Positions 7,663 to 15,655 of a stretch of 32,129 nucleotides of DNA are shown here, one piece after another; within the stretch, counting starts at the first letter, position 1, and each line of letters opens with the position of its first letter. A program made the position numbers and the translations under genes. The notes under the pieces were generated by a model. It saw only the letters and a program-made list of their open reading frames with translations. It had not been told where the DNA came from and made no database searches. The stretch lies in contig NZ_QJSH01000033.1 in assembly GCF_003426025.1 (NCBI RefSeq), positions 1-32,129 on the forward strand. Reading direction: 5' to 3'. Source of the DNA: Paraliobacillus quinghaiensis. Lineage in GTDB: Bacteria; Bacillota; Bacilli; Bacillales; Amphibacillaceae.

Positions 7663-7756
7663 TGTCAAACCCCTCAAATCTTGTTTTTTTCCTAAATCCT
7701 CCATACTTAGTTCCGGACTGAACCATCAAGCATCAATCACAGCATAGTATCAGATT

Positions 7757-7975
7757 TTACGTTTGCGTTTCGTCGTCACTTTTGTATTCTAAAATGTCCC
7801 CTGGTTGGCAATCGAGCGCCTTACAAATCGCCTCTAAAGTTGATAACCGAATCGCCTTTGCCTTTCCATTTTTCAAAATAGAAAGGTTAGCCATCGTTAT
7901 TCCAACCCTCTCTGAAAGCTCGGTTACGCTCATCTTCCTTTTTGCCAGCATCACATCAATATTGATTATAATCAT
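7757..7975 (-). CDS. YozG-like Cro/CI-type HTH regulator
   Basis: A 72-residue one-domain transcription factor starting MIIINIDVMLAKRKMS. It is a complete five-helix Cro/CI HTH (SVTELSERVGITMANLSILKNGKAKAIRLSTLEAICKAL) plus an acidic tail. This short form, directly behind a DUF2975 membrane protein, is a recurrent Firmicute pair in which the small regulator probably controls its own operon. The ATG at 7975 is chosen because TGAGGTGA lies 5-6 nt upstream, overlapping the stop of the preceding gene. That overlap suggests translational coupling. Confidence 0.9.
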   Translation of the reverse strand: MIIINIDVMLAKRKMSVTELSERVGITMANLSILKNGKAKAIRLSTLEAICKALDCQPGDILEYKSDDETQT

Positions 7976-7985
7976 CTTTTTCACC

Positions 7986-8477
7986 TCAGACTGTTAGATC
8001 ATTTTCAGATTTTATCTTGATCGCTTGCTGCAGGAGTCTTTGAAGAACAGCAACAAATACTGCGACAATCAAGGAAGAGCCCGCAATAACCATCCCGAGT
8101 AATACGAGACCAGGTGCATCGTCCCACTCCGCTATGATAAAAATCAACGGTAAAGCAACTACGTACAAACCAAAAATTAGTTTGGCACTGTTTTTTATCT
8201 TCCTAAGCGCGTTCACGGATAATTCTGAGAAAGCCTGATTTTTGTCAATATAACTTAAAAGCAATAACCCTTGATACAATGCAACATAAAACGGTATCGC
8301 CGATCCATACATAATAATTAGAAGACCAAATACAACGTAAGCTAACATTGCTCCATCTTGCGCTTGTTCAATTGCTTCCATTGCTATCTTTGGCAATAAA
8401 AGGACACATAAACCAAGCACTGGAATTCCAATTAGAAAAATAGCTATTTTTAAAAAGACTGTTGACCCTCGATTCAT
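7986..8477 (-). CDS. DUF2975 membrane protein
   Basis: A 163-residue protein with four transmembrane segments (about 8-28, 45-66, 95-116 and 122-148) and a short charged cytoplasmic tail. Its size and topology fit DUF2975, which typically precedes a YozG-like HTH gene, as here. By analogy with other membrane-protein/HTH pairs it may sense a membrane signal or hold the regulator, but no function is established. The start at 8477 is set by TGAGGTG about 6 nt upstream. Confidence 0.85.
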   Translation of the reverse strand: MNRGSTVFLKIAIFLIGIPVLGLCVLLLPKIAMEAIEQAQDGAMLAYVVFGLLIIMYGSAIPFYVALYQGLLLLSYIDKNQAFSELSVNALRKIKNSAKLIFGLYVVALPLIFIIAEWDDAPGLVLLGMVIAGSSLIVAVFVAVLQRLLQQAIKIKSENDLTV

Positions 8478-8507
8478 CACATACACCTCACCTGTATATT
8501 TTTTCTA

Positions 8508-8563
8508 CTTGTATTTTAACAATTTATTTATCGTTTTACAATAAAATATTATTAAAATACAAG
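8508..8563. repeat. 12-bp inverted repeat bracketing the DUF2975 promoter
   Basis: CTTGTATTTTAA (8508-8519) and TTAAAATACAAG (8552-8563) are exact inverted copies. One arm covers the -10 box and the other lies just upstream of the -35. This fits paired operators, possibly for the operon's own HTH protein. Confidence 0.6.
8513..8541 (-). promoter_or_regulatory. promoter of the DUF2975/HTH operon
   Basis: The minus strand shows TTGTAA (8536-8541) and TAAAAT (8513-8518) with 17-nt spacing, about 36 nt ahead of the operon start. Confidence 0.65.
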
Positions 8564-8590
8564 CTATTTTTGTTGTGGCAGGAAATCAGA

Positions 8591-8644
8591 AAGGGGTCAG
8601 ACCCTTCTTATGGACAAGTGTCCACGAAGAGGGTCTGACCCCTT
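8591..8644. repeat. long palindromic element, family M (GGGTCTGACCCC type)
   Basis: Outer arms 8591-8609 and 8627-8644 pair almost perfectly, and an inner TGGACA/TGTCCA stem (8611-8616, 8619-8624) extends the cruciform. It ends two bases before the stop codon of the Sel1-repeat gene, so on the minus strand it lies immediately downstream of that gene and may terminate or protect its mRNA. Similar GGGTCAGACCC palindromes recur in many Bacillaceae genomes. Confidence 0.85.
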
Positions 8645-8645
8645 A

Positions 8646-9647
8646 TTAAAACTCTTTCAACCTCTGCTTTGCATGATCATCACCTTTCAAAGCAGCTTTT
8701 TGATACCAATACTTCGCTTTTTTCATATTAACTTGGGTTCCAATCCCATTCTCATAACAAAGTCCAAGATTAAACTCCCCGTAAGAGTCACCCCGATCAG
8801 CAGCCATTTGATACCAAGATATCGCTTCATCCCCCAGGCCTTCTTCCACCGCCTCATGTCCTAGACGATTTGCTGCAAACACATCACCAAAAAGGGCGGA
8901 CTCGGTAAACCATCGTTTGGATTCTCCCATGTCTACTTCTGTCCCAACACCATTCTCATACATATAGCCAAGTGTGTACATTGCTTCTGGTACGCCTTTA
9001 TCCGCTCCTGCCTTAAAAAGTTCTAGCGCTATTTTTTCATCCTTCTCCACATACTCCCCACGCAAATACATATCTGCATAATTGTTTAGTGCGTCTCCAT
9101 GTCCTTTTTCAGCAGCTTCTTTATAATAAAAATAAGCTCTTTCCAAATCATGTTCCACAACTTTTCCAACAAAATAAGCATTACCTAGCCAATAAAGAGC
9201 ATCCGCACTACCGGTATCAGCTGCTACTTTAAACCAGTCAAAGGCCCATTCATCACGCTCGATTGATCTATAAAAATGAGCCAGTTCTAACTGGGCATCT
9301 GCGTTATCTACTAAAGCTTTTTGATACAGCGAACAAACTTCCTCTTCTTCCTGTTCATCTATGTAGATTACCGCTGGATCATTTGTCGGCTCCATAATTT
9401 CAAATAAAATAATTTCCAAATCACGTATTAAAATAGATTTGTATTCCTCCTGAGAGGTAGTTACGCGCACTAACTGCGTGTACAAAATATGTATATCGTC
9501 AGGAAGATTACTTTCTGAAGAAACACATTCCTTTAAAATCAAAGAAAGATCTTCAAGAAAACGATCACTTGAAGGTAGGCTTACTAATAGTTCAGCAGCT
9601 ACCGTATAACCCTTTTTAGGCAATTCTTGTTGTAACTCCAATTCCAC
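8646..9647 (-). CDS. Sel1-repeat (TPR-like) protein
   Basis: A 333-residue soluble protein. Residues 1-115 form a helical, acidic region of unknown type. Residues 118-330 hold about six Sel1-like repeats of ~36 residues with the usual A-x-x-x-L-G-x-x-Y / A-x-x-W-Y-x-x-A-A-x-x-G pattern (for example AMYTLGYMYENGVG and AKYWYQKAALKGD). Sel1 arrays form superhelical scaffolds for protein-protein contacts; the partner is unknown. The start is a GTG at 9647 preceded by AAAGGTG. No signal peptide is seen. The gene is flanked by repeat elements at both ends. Confidence 0.9.
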   Translation of the reverse strand: MELELQQELPKKGYTVAAELLVSLPSSDRFLEDLSLILKECVSSESNLPDDIHILYTQLVRVTTSQEEYKSILIRDLEIILFEIMEPTNDPAVIYIDEQEEEEVCSLYQKALVDNADAQLELAHFYRSIERDEWAFDWFKVAADTGSADALYWLGNAYFVGKVVEHDLERAYFYYKEAAEKGHGDALNNYADMYLRGEYVEKDEKIALELFKAGADKGVPEAMYTLGYMYENGVGTEVDMGESKRWFTESALFGDVFAANRLGHEAVEEGLGDEAISWYQMAADRGDSYGEFNLGLCYENGIGTQVNMKKAKYWYQKAALKGDDHAKQRLKEF

Positions 9648-9667
9648 TCGAAAGACACCTTTCTAAC

Positions 9668-9725
9668 GGTGCCTGTCACCACCCGATATTTGTCGAAACA
9701 AACAAATGACAGGAGATGACAGGCA
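9668..9725. repeat. interspersed repeat, family R, copy 3 (head-to-head pair)
   Basis: A reverse-oriented R core (9668-9697, starting GGTGCCTGTCACC and ending TTTGTCGAA) is joined to a decayed forward copy ending TGACAGGCAT (about 9698-9725). The two halves form an inverted repeat between the Sel1 and PH-domain genes, and the forward end lies 12 nt from a stop codon. Confidence 0.75.
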
Positions 9726-9737
9726 TTCACATCTTTA

Positions 9738-10163
9738 TTATTTATTAATCTTATTTTTATTTTCATGCGCAAGCGTTGTTAACGCAACATAAATTGGTTG
9801 CACGTTAAACTTCTTGCCAAATTCAAACGTATAGGTGGTTGTCTCCACATTGTTTGCTCTGTAATAAGGTGAAACAATATAGTGAATAGTTAGTTCACTA
9901 TCATCAAAACCTGTTCCCGCAGTTTCCATTGTCACATCGAAAATAGCGTCCATACTAATAGAATGTATCCGCGTTTTCTTTCCTGTTACACCCTGATGAT
10001 CAAGCAAGATTAACCGTTGCTCCGTAAATATAAATGTATCTCGAACTAATTTGAATCCCATTTCAATTTTTTCATCAGGCATTAAATACTGACCATATTG
10101 ATTTTGCAGCTCGTCAGTTGATACCTCAGAATAATTGCCTAGTAGACCGTCCATTAAACCCAT
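9738..10163 (-). CDS. bacterial PH-domain protein
   Basis: A 141-residue protein starting MGLMDGLLGNYSEV. It resembles the single-domain bacterial PH proteins (YvbH-like), with the characteristic segments EKIEMGFKLVRDTFIFTEQRLILLDHQG and GKKTRIHSISMDAI, then beta-strands to about residue 135. Such proteins form ring oligomers of unknown function. The start at 10163 follows AGGGAGTGA; an in-frame GTG upstream is less well placed. No membrane segment is seen. Confidence 0.88.
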   Translation of the reverse strand: MGLMDGLLGNYSEVSTDELQNQYGQYLMPDEKIEMGFKLVRDTFIFTEQRLILLDHQGVTGKKTRIHSISMDAIFDVTMETAGTGFDDSELTIHYIVSPYYRANNVETTTYTFEFGKKFNVQPIYVALTTLAHENKNKINK

Positions 10164-10305
10164 ACACTTCACTCCCTAAAATATATATTTCTTCACAGTA
10201 TATACTTCTGGATAAATTAACAAACTCCTGTCGTTAATAGTAGCAAAAGTAAAATATATAGAAATATACTTAGGTCGAGGTTTATACTCTGATTACACTC
10301 AAAAA

Positions 10306-10350
10306 ATTCGACAAAAACCGGGTGGTGACAGGCACCCCGGAACAGGCACC
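10306..10350 (+). repeat. interspersed repeat, family R, copy 4 with extension
   Basis: The core (10306-10336) is followed by CCGG and a second AGGCACC block. On the minus strand the element folds as CCGG-GGTG / CACC-(AC)-CCGG followed by TTTTT, a good intrinsic terminator 11 nt after the stop codon of the lipoprotein gene. Confidence 0.85.
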
Positions 10351-10360
10351 TCTAGCACGG

Positions 10361-11836
10361 CTACTCTAGCTTGCTATAATTAACCTGTTGTACTTCTCCA
10401 TTTGACACGCCGAATACAAACTCTTTTCCTAACGCTAAGTTACGATAGTGAAGGTATCTATATCCGTCATCAAACACTTCTTCTTCATAATTGGTCCCAT
10501 ATTTATCTATCAGGTTTCTTAATGAGCTTCCAATAGAAATACCTCGAACTGTCGTTAGTGTTTCATCCATGAATGAGAGCGTGAAAGATTCTGATCCTTC
10601 TCTTTGTATGAGCGAAAAACCATCAAACGCATAAATGTTTACACCTGATTCACCAACATTATCATATCTTTGGCCAGTGACTGCCGCAACCTCATCAACA
10701 GTCATATCTAAAGTAATTCCTCTGAATACAAAATCATCTTCATACAGTGTATAGTCATTATTAGCCACCGCTAGTTCGGCTTCACTAACATAGGATTCTG
10801 CAGACTCATCGCTTTGATATGCTTCACCAGATCCAGATTCACTTGAGAAAGGTTCAGATACATTTTCATCAACAGGATTCGTAAAGTATTCCATACACGT
10901 CTCTTCCAAATAACAAATATAAATATTTTCACCTAAATCATCTTTAGATAACCCCAATAACTTCCATGCACCATTTTCTAAATGAAAGTACCACGTCTTA
11001 TGAAAAGCATTAGGGAAAACTCCAAACTCTTCTCCATCCTCTTTGACGTAATAGATTTCTACGCGCACGAGATTGTTTGTAATAGTGTCTTCATATTGAT
11101 GATATAAATCTAAATCATCCGTTATCTCTTTGATTATGTAATGTTTAACAGAACCACCGCTATACGCTATGTGATTACCTATAGAACTTGCCGACTCCCC
11201 ATAAGCCGGGTAAAAATCTGACAAAAGTGAGAATATTTGATCTGGTTGTTGATCTTTCACTGTTTCTATATATGTTAATGCAGCTTGATAGACATCTGGT
11301 TTCCATGTAATCCCCTCTTGATCATCGGTACCATAGAATTTCCATTCACCGCTCTCTTGATGAAACCAGATCCTCCTATCCACCCACTTTACATCTGATT
11401 GATCAAAGGCCTGATAATCTTCCCGGGTTTCCCCACTGGATTCAAACATGACAGACACAAGATAAAACATATCGTCGATATTATCACTAGCTATTTCACG
11501 AGGATGACGATCTCGTACAGCTATCACCTTTGGATTAAAATTTTCAAAAGGAATCGATGATCGACTGAAATCAATAGACAGCTCTTCTAACGTTAAACCA
11601 GCTTCTTTATGTACATCCGAAATCATATTGTAGACCTCAAAATAATCTTTTGCTTGTACTGCCGATAAATATTTGAGTGCTTGCTGACTTACTTCCTCTT
11701 CTTCTCTAGTAGTTTCCTTATTCTCTGATTCCAACAGCCCACCCTGCGTTTGTTCGACGTTACCTGAATGCGAACAAGCTGCTAGAATGAATAGTAAGAA
11801 AACAAACCACAATGGCACTGTAAGTAGTTTACTCAA
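10361..11836 (-). CDS. large lipoprotein of unknown function
   Basis: A 491-residue protein. The TTG start at 11836 is chosen because GGGGGAG lies 6-7 nt upstream and it yields a compact signal peptide MSKLLTVPLWFVFLLFILAAC with lipobox LAAC. A short acidic linker follows, then two NTF2-like/DUF4878-like repeats (about 50-185 and 190-320) rich in aromatic residues such as KWVDRRIWFHQESGEWKFYG and KTWYFHLENGAWKLLG. An acidic Ser/Glu linker then leads to a C-terminal domain (about 385-490) resembling small secreted beta-rich modules. The function is unknown, and the domain assignments are tentative. It would sit on the outer face of the membrane. Confidence 0.8.
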   Translation of the reverse strand: MSKLLTVPLWFVFLLFILAACSHSGNVEQTQGGLLESENKETTREEEEVSQQALKYLSAVQAKDYFEVYNMISDVHKEAGLTLEELSIDFSRSSIPFENFNPKVIAVRDRHPREIASDNIDDMFYLVSVMFESSGETREDYQAFDQSDVKWVDRRIWFHQESGEWKFYGTDDQEGITWKPDVYQAALTYIETVKDQQPDQIFSLLSDFYPAYGESASSIGNHIAYSGGSVKHYIIKEITDDLDLYHQYEDTITNNLVRVEIYYVKEDGEEFGVFPNAFHKTWYFHLENGAWKLLGLSKDDLGENIYICYLEETCMEYFTNPVDENVSEPFSSESGSGEAYQSDESAESYVSEAELAVANNDYTLYEDDFVFRGITLDMTVDEVAAVTGQRYDNVGESGVNIYAFDGFSLIQREGSESFTLSFMDETLTTVRGISIGSSLRNLIDKYGTNYEEEVFDDGYRYLHYRNLALGKEFVFGVSNGEVQQVNYSKLE

Positions 11837-11934
11837 AAAAACTCCCCCTTTGGTTGTCATAGCCCTGTTGTAGTATGTAATAATCATTTTATTATACTAC
11901 AATATGACAGAAAAGAGAGAGCTTAAAAAACTTC

Positions 11935-11965
11935 ATTCGACAAAAAGCGGGTAGTGACAGGCACC
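11935..11965 (+). repeat. interspersed repeat, family R, copy 5
   Basis: The core is bracketed so that on the minus strand GGTGGTG and CACTACC pair over 7 bp before CGC and TTTTT. It lies 3 nt after the stop codon of the SHOCT gene and probably terminates the oxidase operon. Confidence 0.85.
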
Positions 11966-11968
11966 ACC

Positions 11969-12205
11969 TTAATCCTTAACTAGCTTTCTTTTTATTTTTT
12001 CATATTCTTCTTCAGAAATTTCCCCATTTGCTAAGCTTGACTTTGCTATTTCAAGAGGAGTTTTACTATCACTATTACTGTTAACGGACTTCTTCCTTGG
12101 TCCAAATGCTTTATAACCTGAATAAACTACAAACAAAAAAATCACTAAAGGAACAAGCCAAAAATAAAATCCTCCACCCATCATCATTCGTAAACCGTAG
12201 TCCAC
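11969..12205 (-). CDS. SHOCT-domain small membrane protein
   Basis: A 78-residue protein with a Met/Gly-rich start, one transmembrane segment (about 13-32) and a C-terminal SHOCT motif (LEIAKSSLANGEISEEEYEKIKRKL). SHOCT modules are short oligomerisation or assembly motifs. The GTG start follows AGAGGG. It lies 35 nt behind the multicopper oxidase gene on the same strand, so the pair is probably an operon; such small membrane proteins are common beside copper-related genes. Confidence 0.88.
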   Translation of the reverse strand: MDYGLRMMMGGGFYFWLVPLVIFLFVVYSGYKAFGPRKKSVNSNSDSKTPLEIAKSSLANGEISEEEYEKIKRKLVKD

Positions 12206-12240
12206 TGTTTATCCCTCTTTCCATAAACGATTTCTTTCAG

Positions 12241-13704
12241 TTATTTCCCAGATCCTACTTGAAACTGTCCCATCATACCAGCATCCTCATGTTCAAGAAT
12301 GTGACAATGATACATAAACATTCCCGGATACTTAAACTGTGCAATAACTTTCACTTTTTCACCTGGATAAACAAGAAAGGTGTCTTTCCAACCTCTTTCA
12401 TTAGGAGGTGGTGTTTGCCCATTTCGCTCTAGGATCTGAAATTGAGTACCATGTGCATGAAAGGGGTGGCCTACATTTCCCATCCTACCCATACCTCCCA
12501 TTCCTGATGCGGAATTAGTAACTTCCCAAATTTCAGTAGCGTTTAAATCTAAATGTTCATCGATTCTTTCCATATTAAATTGTTTCCCATTTATGCTAAC
12601 CATCGGCCCCATCCCTTGAAAGTCAAAACTTCTTTTCACGGTAGCTTGCTCTTCTGGAATCTTATTTATTTTTACAAGCTCCTGAGGCAGATCTATATTG
12701 TTATTTTTAGATTTCACTTTAAAACGCATTACTTCAAAATCATCACTTCTTAACTCGATTTGATCTCCAATATCTGCTTTAGAGAAATCAACAATAACCT
12801 CTGCCCTCTCTCCAGGTGACAATTCAAGATTTGATAATTTTACTGGTGATTCGAGAAAACCACCGTCACTCGCTATTTGATAAAAAGGCATGTCATCACT
12901 CAGATAAAAGTTGTAGATACGCGCATTAGATCCATTTAAAATTCTAAATCTTACTTTTGCTTCTGAAATCTCTAAAGAGGGTTGAATTGCACCGTTCACT
13001 AAGATCGTATCACCCAAGATACCAGTCATCATATCTCTCATCCCTATATTATAGTCAAATTGATTATCGCTAGTAAATCGTCGGTCTTGCACTACTAGAG
13101 GTATATCATTTTCACCATATTCATTTGGGATATTTAAATCGTCTGATACTTCATCTTCTATATAGAATAGACCAGCTAAGCCTTTAAAGACTTGTTCACC
13201 CGTTTTATGTAATAGGTGCGGATGATACCAAAGTGTAGCAGCAGGTTGGTTAATGGTAAAATTGGGCTCCCACGTTTGTCCAGGGTATATTTCTTGATGG
13301 GGTCCACCATCCATTTCTCCAGGAACCTCTAAACCATGCCAGTGTACGGTTGTAGGATCATCGAGCTCATTCTTCACTTTAATTTTAACCTTTTCTCCAT
13401 TTCTCACTTGAATAATTGGCCCAAGATAATTGCCATTATAACCATACGTATTTGTTTTTTCCCCAGTAAAAAATTCCTTAGTTGCGTGCTGTGCTTCTAA
13501 ATAAAACTCCGCAACATCGGGGTCAGGGTTCCTATCTTTAAGTAATTTTGGGATTGGCAAAGAATTTGTATCACCTTCATTATTTCCAATTTCTGTTTCA
13601 GTCTCTAATACTCTATCTCCCATTTCTGCAAACATATAAAAGCCCCAACCCAACAAAGTAAAAAGGGAGAAGAAAAAGATTATTTTCCATTTATTTCTAC
13701 TCAT
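12241..13704 (-). CDS. membrane-anchored multicopper oxidase
   Basis: A 487-residue laccase-like enzyme. An N-terminal signal anchor (about 6-26) places it outside the membrane. All four copper motifs are visible: HWHG at 121-124, HPH at 161-163, HPFHAHG near 435, and HCHILEHEDAGMM near 470, which carries the Cys-His bridge and axial Met of the type 1 site. The domains are cupredoxin-like. A Met/Gly-rich patch (SASGMGGMGRMGN), as in CueO-type cuprous oxidases, precedes the third motif and suggests a Cu(I) oxidase or copper-tolerance role. The exact substrate is not deducible. GGAGGTGA precedes the ATG. Confidence 0.95.
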   Translation of the reverse strand: MSRNKWKIIFFFSLFTLLGWGFYMFAEMGDRVLETETEIGNNEGDTNSLPIPKLLKDRNPDPDVAEFYLEAQHATKEFFTGEKTNTYGYNGNYLGPIIQVRNGEKVKIKVKNELDDPTTVHWHGLEVPGEMDGGPHQEIYPGQTWEPNFTINQPAATLWYHPHLLHKTGEQVFKGLAGLFYIEDEVSDDLNIPNEYGENDIPLVVQDRRFTSDNQFDYNIGMRDMMTGILGDTILVNGAIQPSLEISEAKVRFRILNGSNARIYNFYLSDDMPFYQIASDGGFLESPVKLSNLELSPGERAEVIVDFSKADIGDQIELRSDDFEVMRFKVKSKNNNIDLPQELVKINKIPEEQATVKRSFDFQGMGPMVSINGKQFNMERIDEHLDLNATEIWEVTNSASGMGGMGRMGNVGHPFHAHGTQFQILERNGQTPPPNERGWKDTFLVYPGEKVKVIAQFKYPGMFMYHCHILEHEDAGMMGQFQVGSGK

Positions 13705-13752
13705 TAAATATCACCTCCGAGAATTAATACAGAACACACCAGTAGAAACATC

Positions 13753-13783
13753 ATTCGACAAAAACCGGGTGGTGACAGGCACC
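13753..13783 (+). repeat. interspersed repeat, family R, copy 6
   Basis: The core is followed by CCCGGGG. On the minus strand CCCCGGGGGTG..CACCACCCGG and TTTTT form the strongest terminator-like fold of the family, 16 nt after the stop codon of the aspartate decarboxylase gene. Confidence 0.85.
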
Positions 13784-13799
13784 CCCGGGGCAGGAACGG

Positions 13800-15413
13800 C
13801 TATTCTTTCCCTTTCCATTCTTCCACATAATCTTCGAGTACATTCTTTAGTTCTTGGCCGATTCGGGAGTAGGCTTCGTCGTTTAAATTGGCAAGTGACA
13901 CGCGAATCGACCACGCTGGTGCTAAGAACCCTTCCCCACTTAATAATACAATCGAAGACTTTTCTGCTAAGCGATATAAAATGTCTTCTGGTTTGTAATT
14001 CTTTTTAAGGTACTCTGTGAATCCTATTTCATAATGATGATCACACCAGATTTCTAGATCGATCTTGGTATAATAGTCCGCTTCGTATGGTAAGTGTTTC
14101 TTTGGTAAACCAAGACCTTCATACAACAGGTGCATTCTTCGATGTAAAATGTCATTTGTCTTTTTCTTGTATGCATTCGTCGTATCAAGCATCGCAAAAA
14201 TTGAAAAGATCGCCATTTGGATTTGTTGTGGTGTCGATAATCCAGCTGTGTGGTTCATCGCAACGTCTCTACTATCTGCTACCATTCGATCAATAAACGG
14301 AAGGTTCTCAGGTTCTGCTGTAAGCGAAGCATATCTTTTATTCAAAACATCCTTCTCTTTTTCCGGTAACTCTTTAATTAATTGATCAAACACATTCGTT
14401 CGGTTGATCGCGACCGTTCCTAATCGCCAACCCGTCACACCAAAATATTTAGAAAAAGAATAGACACCAATCGTATTATAAGGTAAGTCTACCATTAGAG
14501 AACGAAATCCTTCAACAAAAGTGCCGTAAACATCATCAGAAATAATCATCAGGTTTGGATTGTCTTGTTTTACAATCTGTACAATCTGTTCAATGGATTC
14601 CCTTTTGATTGAAACAGATGGCGGATTGCTTGGATTTACGAGAAACAGTGCTTTGATGTCCTTATCTTTTAGCTTTTCTAATTCTTCCTCTGGGTATTGC
14701 CATGTGTGGTCTCCTTCCTCATCTGCATCTATTGCATCTATCTTCACAATTTCATAATCATTATTAGGCAGCTCTGGAATCTCTATGTACGGCGGAAAAA
14801 TTGGGACCATTACCGCTATTTTAGACCCTTTAGGTAGTAAGTGATTTTTATATAACGTCTCAAATATATAACACATCGCTGCCGTTGCGCCTTCCACAGC
14901 AAATAAATCGAACGAACTACATGCTGAATCTTGTCCACACATTTCTTTTAACAAAAAATCATGGACAACTTGTTCCGTTCGTACAAGCATCCGATCTGGA
15001 TTAGGATAGTTGTCACCAATAATGCCATCTACTAATTCATAGACCCATGCATCTGGCTCAAACTTTTTCTCGCTGATCCCGTAATCAACAACTTCTTTTA
15101 ACAATGATATTCCTGGAACGTGCTGATTTTCCTTCACATAGTTTGTAAAGCGTTCTGCAATTCCCACTCGACTCGGCATACCAGCTAAGTCACCATCATT
15201 CCACACGCTTCTTGACTCTGTTACAGCAAATTGCCCAAGTGCAAAAAACGCTTCCCGAGGTGTCGCTGCTATCCAATTCGGGTTACCACGACCTGCATCT
15301 AGCATCGCTCTAGTCATTCTCTTTTGTCCTGTGGCAAGATCAATGAGCTTGTCTTTCAATTCAAACGGACTTATTTTCTCTAAGTGCTGACTTTCCTTTT
15401 TTGGTTCATCCAT
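13800..15413 (-). CDS. aspD: aspartate 4-decarboxylase / aspartate aminotransferase
   Basis: A 537-residue PLP enzyme of fold type I. It matches the long L-aspartate beta-decarboxylase family, which converts aspartate to alanine and CO2 and also transaminates. Diagnostic segments are MLDAGRGNPNWIAATPREAFFALGQFA near the N-terminus, GDNYPNPDRML, FLVNPSNPPSVS, ISDDVYGTF with the cofactor Asp, and SFSKYFGVTGWRLG with the PLP lysine K322. The length is normal for the family (about 530-550). AGGAGGATCTTT sets the ATG at 15413. In other organisms this enzyme works with an aspartate/alanine antiporter to make a proton motive force, but no antiporter gene is next to it here. Confidence 0.93.
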   Translation of the reverse strand: MDEPKKESQHLEKISPFELKDKLIDLATGQKRMTRAMLDAGRGNPNWIAATPREAFFALGQFAVTESRSVWNDGDLAGMPSRVGIAERFTNYVKENQHVPGISLLKEVVDYGISEKKFEPDAWVYELVDGIIGDNYPNPDRMLVRTEQVVHDFLLKEMCGQDSACSSFDLFAVEGATAAMCYIFETLYKNHLLPKGSKIAVMVPIFPPYIEIPELPNNDYEIVKIDAIDADEEGDHTWQYPEEELEKLKDKDIKALFLVNPSNPPSVSIKRESIEQIVQIVKQDNPNLMIISDDVYGTFVEGFRSLMVDLPYNTIGVYSFSKYFGVTGWRLGTVAINRTNVFDQLIKELPEKEKDVLNKRYASLTAEPENLPFIDRMVADSRDVAMNHTAGLSTPQQIQMAIFSIFAMLDTTNAYKKKTNDILHRRMHLLYEGLGLPKKHLPYEADYYTKIDLEIWCDHHYEIGFTEYLKKNYKPEDILYRLAEKSSIVLLSGEGFLAPAWSIRVSLANLNDEAYSRIGQELKNVLEDYVEEWKGKE

Positions 15414-15522
15414 AAAGATCCTCCTAAACAAACTGCTATCTTCCTAACAAGAGTATTCCACAATAAATATGGATTATAATTGAACGGATATGTTTTTTCT
15501 GGTAACAGTGTGTTGAATAAAC

Positions 15523-15574
15523 AAAAATAACCGCGCTAAAATAGAAATCATCCTATTTTAGTACGGTTATTTTG
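15523..15574 (-). terminator. intrinsic terminator after the RsgA-like gene
   Basis: Arms around 15523-15545 and 15552-15573 pair (AAAATAACCG..CTAAAATAG with complement) with a two-base mismatch. The minus strand continues TTTTTGTTT. It lies 82 nt after the stop codon of the GTPase gene. Confidence 0.8.
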
Positions 15575-15655
15575 TTAGAGTATTTCATGCTACGAGAGAG
15601 ATCTTCTCTCTATATTATTTATATTTAGAGTCATTTAGGTAGTAGGTGTGAATCA

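Noticed and set aside
5019-13783. Family R repeats as a CRISPR array
   Set aside because: Copies are kilobases apart at gene ends, not regularly spaced with short spacers, and no cas genes are present.
15592-15612. GAGAGAGATCTTCTCTC inverted repeat between the RsgA-like gene and its terminator
   Set aside because: It is short and simple in sequence, and a better terminator lies just beyond it.
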